Positions 5,159 to 6,304 of a DNA stretch of 6,304 nucleotides are shown piece by piece; within the stretch, counting starts at the first letter, position 1, and every line of letters starts with the position of its first letter. The notes below the pieces were generated by a model. It saw only the letters and a list, made by a program, of their open reading frames with translations, did no database searches and was not told where the DNA came from. The translations under genes and the position numbers were made by a program. Source of the stretch: Planctomycetaceae bacterium (lineage in GTDB: Bacteria > Planctomycetota > Planctomycetia > Pirellulales > Thermoguttaceae); NCBI GenBank assembly GCA_003509805.1, contig DOMV01000028.1, positions 3,786 through 10,089 of the forward strand, read 5' to 3'.

Positions 5159-6202
5159 ATGAAAAACACGGCTTCGACAAGCGGATCGACAAACAAATCG
5201 GCAAGCCCCGTGAAACCTCGAATCGCCTTGACGATGGGCGACGCAGCCGGAATCGGGCCGGAAATCATCGTCGGCGCCTTCCGTGAAATCGAACGGCTCT
5301 GCGAACCGGTCGTTCTCGGCCACCCGGGCGTTTTTCATCGGGCGGCGAATCTTCTCGGAATCGCCGGGCCGCGCGAGGTCGTCTCCTGCGTCGAGGACGC
5401 CATTTTACACGTTCCGCCGGGTGTTGTCGATAGACGGACCGGGGAAGCCGCTTACCGTTGCCTGGTCGACGCGATCGATTTGGCCCTTGCGGGAAAGGTC
5501 GACGCGATCGTCACCGCGCCGTTGCACAAGGAGGCGCTCCGCCTGGCCGGTCACCATTATCCCGGGCATACGGAAATCCTGGCCGAGCGATGCGGCGTGC
5601 GGGAATACGGGATGATGCTCTATCTCGGTCCGGGCGCCCATCTCGCCGGTCCGGCCGGTCTCGCCGTGGACCATGTCACCTTGCATACGGCGACGCGGTC
5701 GATTTTCGAACAGATTACGGTCGACGCGGTCTTTGAAAAGATACGCCTGATCGACGTGTTCATGCGCAACATGTTCGTCACGGCCGACCGTCGTGGGACC
5801 GGAACGGTTCCGAAAATCGGCGTGTGTTCCCTCAATCCTCATGCGGGCGAGGGAGGGATTTTCGGCCGGGAGGAAATCGATGTCATCCGGCCCGCCGTCG
5901 AAAAGGCCCTGGCGGAAGGTTTTTCCGTCGAAGGCCCCTGCCCTGCCGATACGATCATGGTCGAAGCACGCAACGGTCGCTACGATGCCGTGGTCGCGAT
6001 GTTTCACGACCAGGGCCACATCGCCGTCAAGTTGCTGGGAATGCACCGCGCCGTCAATATCACGCTCGGTTTGCCGATCATCCGAACCAGCGTCGCGCAT
6101 GGAACGGCTTTCGACAAAGCTTGGCAGGGAATCGCCGAAACCGGGAGCATGATTGAAGCCGTGCGTGTGGCCGCGGCATTGACGGGCAAATCGGCGGTAT
6201 GA
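5159..6202 (+). CDS. pdxA: 4-hydroxythreonine-4-phosphate dehydrogenase
   Basis: PdxA oxidises 4-phosphohydroxy-L-threonine with NAD; the product decarboxylates and is condensed by PdxJ in the pathway to pyridoxal 5'-phosphate. From the ATG at 5159 the protein has 347 residues, close to the usual 330-340. The N-terminal TMGDAAGIGPE motif (25-35) is followed by APLHKEAL (120-127), PGHTE (135-139, substrate contacts), the metal-ligand histidines H176 (VTLHTAT), H228 (NPHAGEGG) and H283 (FHDQGH), and NITLGLPIIRTSVAHGTA (300-317). An in-frame TTG at 5126 would add 11 residues without family similarity, so ATG is preferred; neither start has a clear Shine-Dalgarno site. Many PdxA proteins have Pro where this one has the first Ala of GDAAGIGPE. 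pdxJ is not in the window. A paralogous PdxA2-type dehydrogenase is a less likely alternative. Confidence 0.93.
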   Translation: MKNTASTSGSTNKSASPVKPRIALTMGDAAGIGPEIIVGAFREIERLCEPVVLGHPGVFHRAANLLGIAGPREVVSCVEDAILHVPPGVVDRRTGEAAYRCLVDAIDLALAGKVDAIVTAPLHKEALRLAGHHYPGHTEILAERCGVREYGMMLYLGPGAHLAGPAGLAVDHVTLHTATRSIFEQITVDAVFEKIRLIDVFMRNMFVTADRRGTGTVPKIGVCSLNPHAGEGGIFGREEIDVIRPAVEKALAEGFSVEGPCPADTIMVEARNGRYDAVVAMFHDQGHIAVKLLGMHRAVNITLGLPIIRTSVAHGTAFDKAWQGIAETGSMIEAVRVAAALTGKSAV

Positions 6203-6267
6203 TATACCGAACCCGGTTGAGTCGTTGGTAAGCACAGCCCGTTTGGTCCGCCCGTTTACCTTCCGGG
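6203..6267 (-). repeat. Possible diverged, partial palindromic element, copy 3
   Basis: Immediately after the pdxA stop, the sequence from 6203 begins TATACCGAACCCGGTTGAGT, which matches the end of copy 2 (TACCGAAGCCGGTTGAGT, read on its reverse strand) at 17 of 18 shared positions. After about 14 extra bases, 6254-6266 again resembles the next element segment (GTTTACCTTCCGG against GGTTACCTTCGG). Translated on the minus strand it gives NDSTGFGI, close to NSTGFGR in copy 2. The match fades after about 6267, so this is either a decayed or rearranged copy or a related element; the right end is not identified before the window ends. Confidence 0.42.
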
Positions 6268-6304
6268 ACCCTAGTTGCATCGGCGACCGCCGTGTACTCA
6301 CAGC

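Noticed and set aside
4014..5162. 382-residue plus-strand frame across the hydrolase tail and dtd
   Set aside because: It is out of frame with the hydrolase, antisense to the clear dtd gene and has no recognisable domain.
5405..6301. 298-residue minus-strand frame
   Set aside because: It is antisense to pdxA for almost its entire length; its only notable peptide comes from the possible third repeat copy.
1..6304. CRISPR array, tRNA or rRNA genes, toxin-antitoxin or defence genes
   Set aside because: No regularly spaced repeats, no cloverleaf or rRNA-like sequence and no defence-family protein were seen.

Overview
The window holds five protein-coding genes typical of a bacterial chromosome: accA (+), a CvpA-family membrane protein (-), a YdjM-like membrane metal-dependent hydrolase (+), dtd (-) and pdxA (+). 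GC content is fairly high, and only dtd has a convincing Shine-Dalgarno site. The hydrolase N-terminus (MGNFKQHVTAST) and the CvpA-type protein with a long disordered tail resemble Planctomycetota proteins as I remember them. I therefore infer a planctomycete, possibly of the Pirellulales, with moderate confidence; no marker gene settles it.

Layout: accA (45-1001) and the CvpA-family gene (2514 down to 1405) converge on a 403-bp gene-free region. The CvpA-family gene and the hydrolase gene (2830-4479) diverge from a 315-bp region. The hydrolase gene and dtd (5078 down to 4626) converge on a 146-bp spacer that carries a strong inverted repeat. dtd and pdxA (5159-6202) diverge from an 80-bp spacer with a 12-bp direct repeat. 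Because neighbours alternate in strand, each gene is probably transcribed separately and no multi-gene operon is visible. The jobs are mostly unrelated housekeeping: fatty-acid synthesis (AccA), D-aminoacyl-tRNA proofreading (Dtd), vitamin B6 synthesis (PdxA) and two envelope membrane proteins.

The most unusual content is a small repeated palindromic element of about 104-106 bp. One copy lies in the accA/CvpA intergenic region (1162-1267). A second copy, in opposite orientation, lies inside the hydrolase reading frame (3872-3975). Their 100-bp cores align without gaps at 85 of 100 positions and end in inverted repeats built on TACCGAA/TTCGGTA. The copy in the hydrolase is read through in frame and adds about 34 residues to the disordered C-terminal tail. 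A diverged, probably partial third copy begins directly after the pdxA stop codon (6203 onward). No transposase is present, so if the element moves it would have to be mobilised in trans. Its in-gene behaviour resembles the palindromic elements known from Rickettsia. The hydrolase tail that received it also carries several short in-frame tandem duplications, which marks it as a fast-changing, tolerant region.
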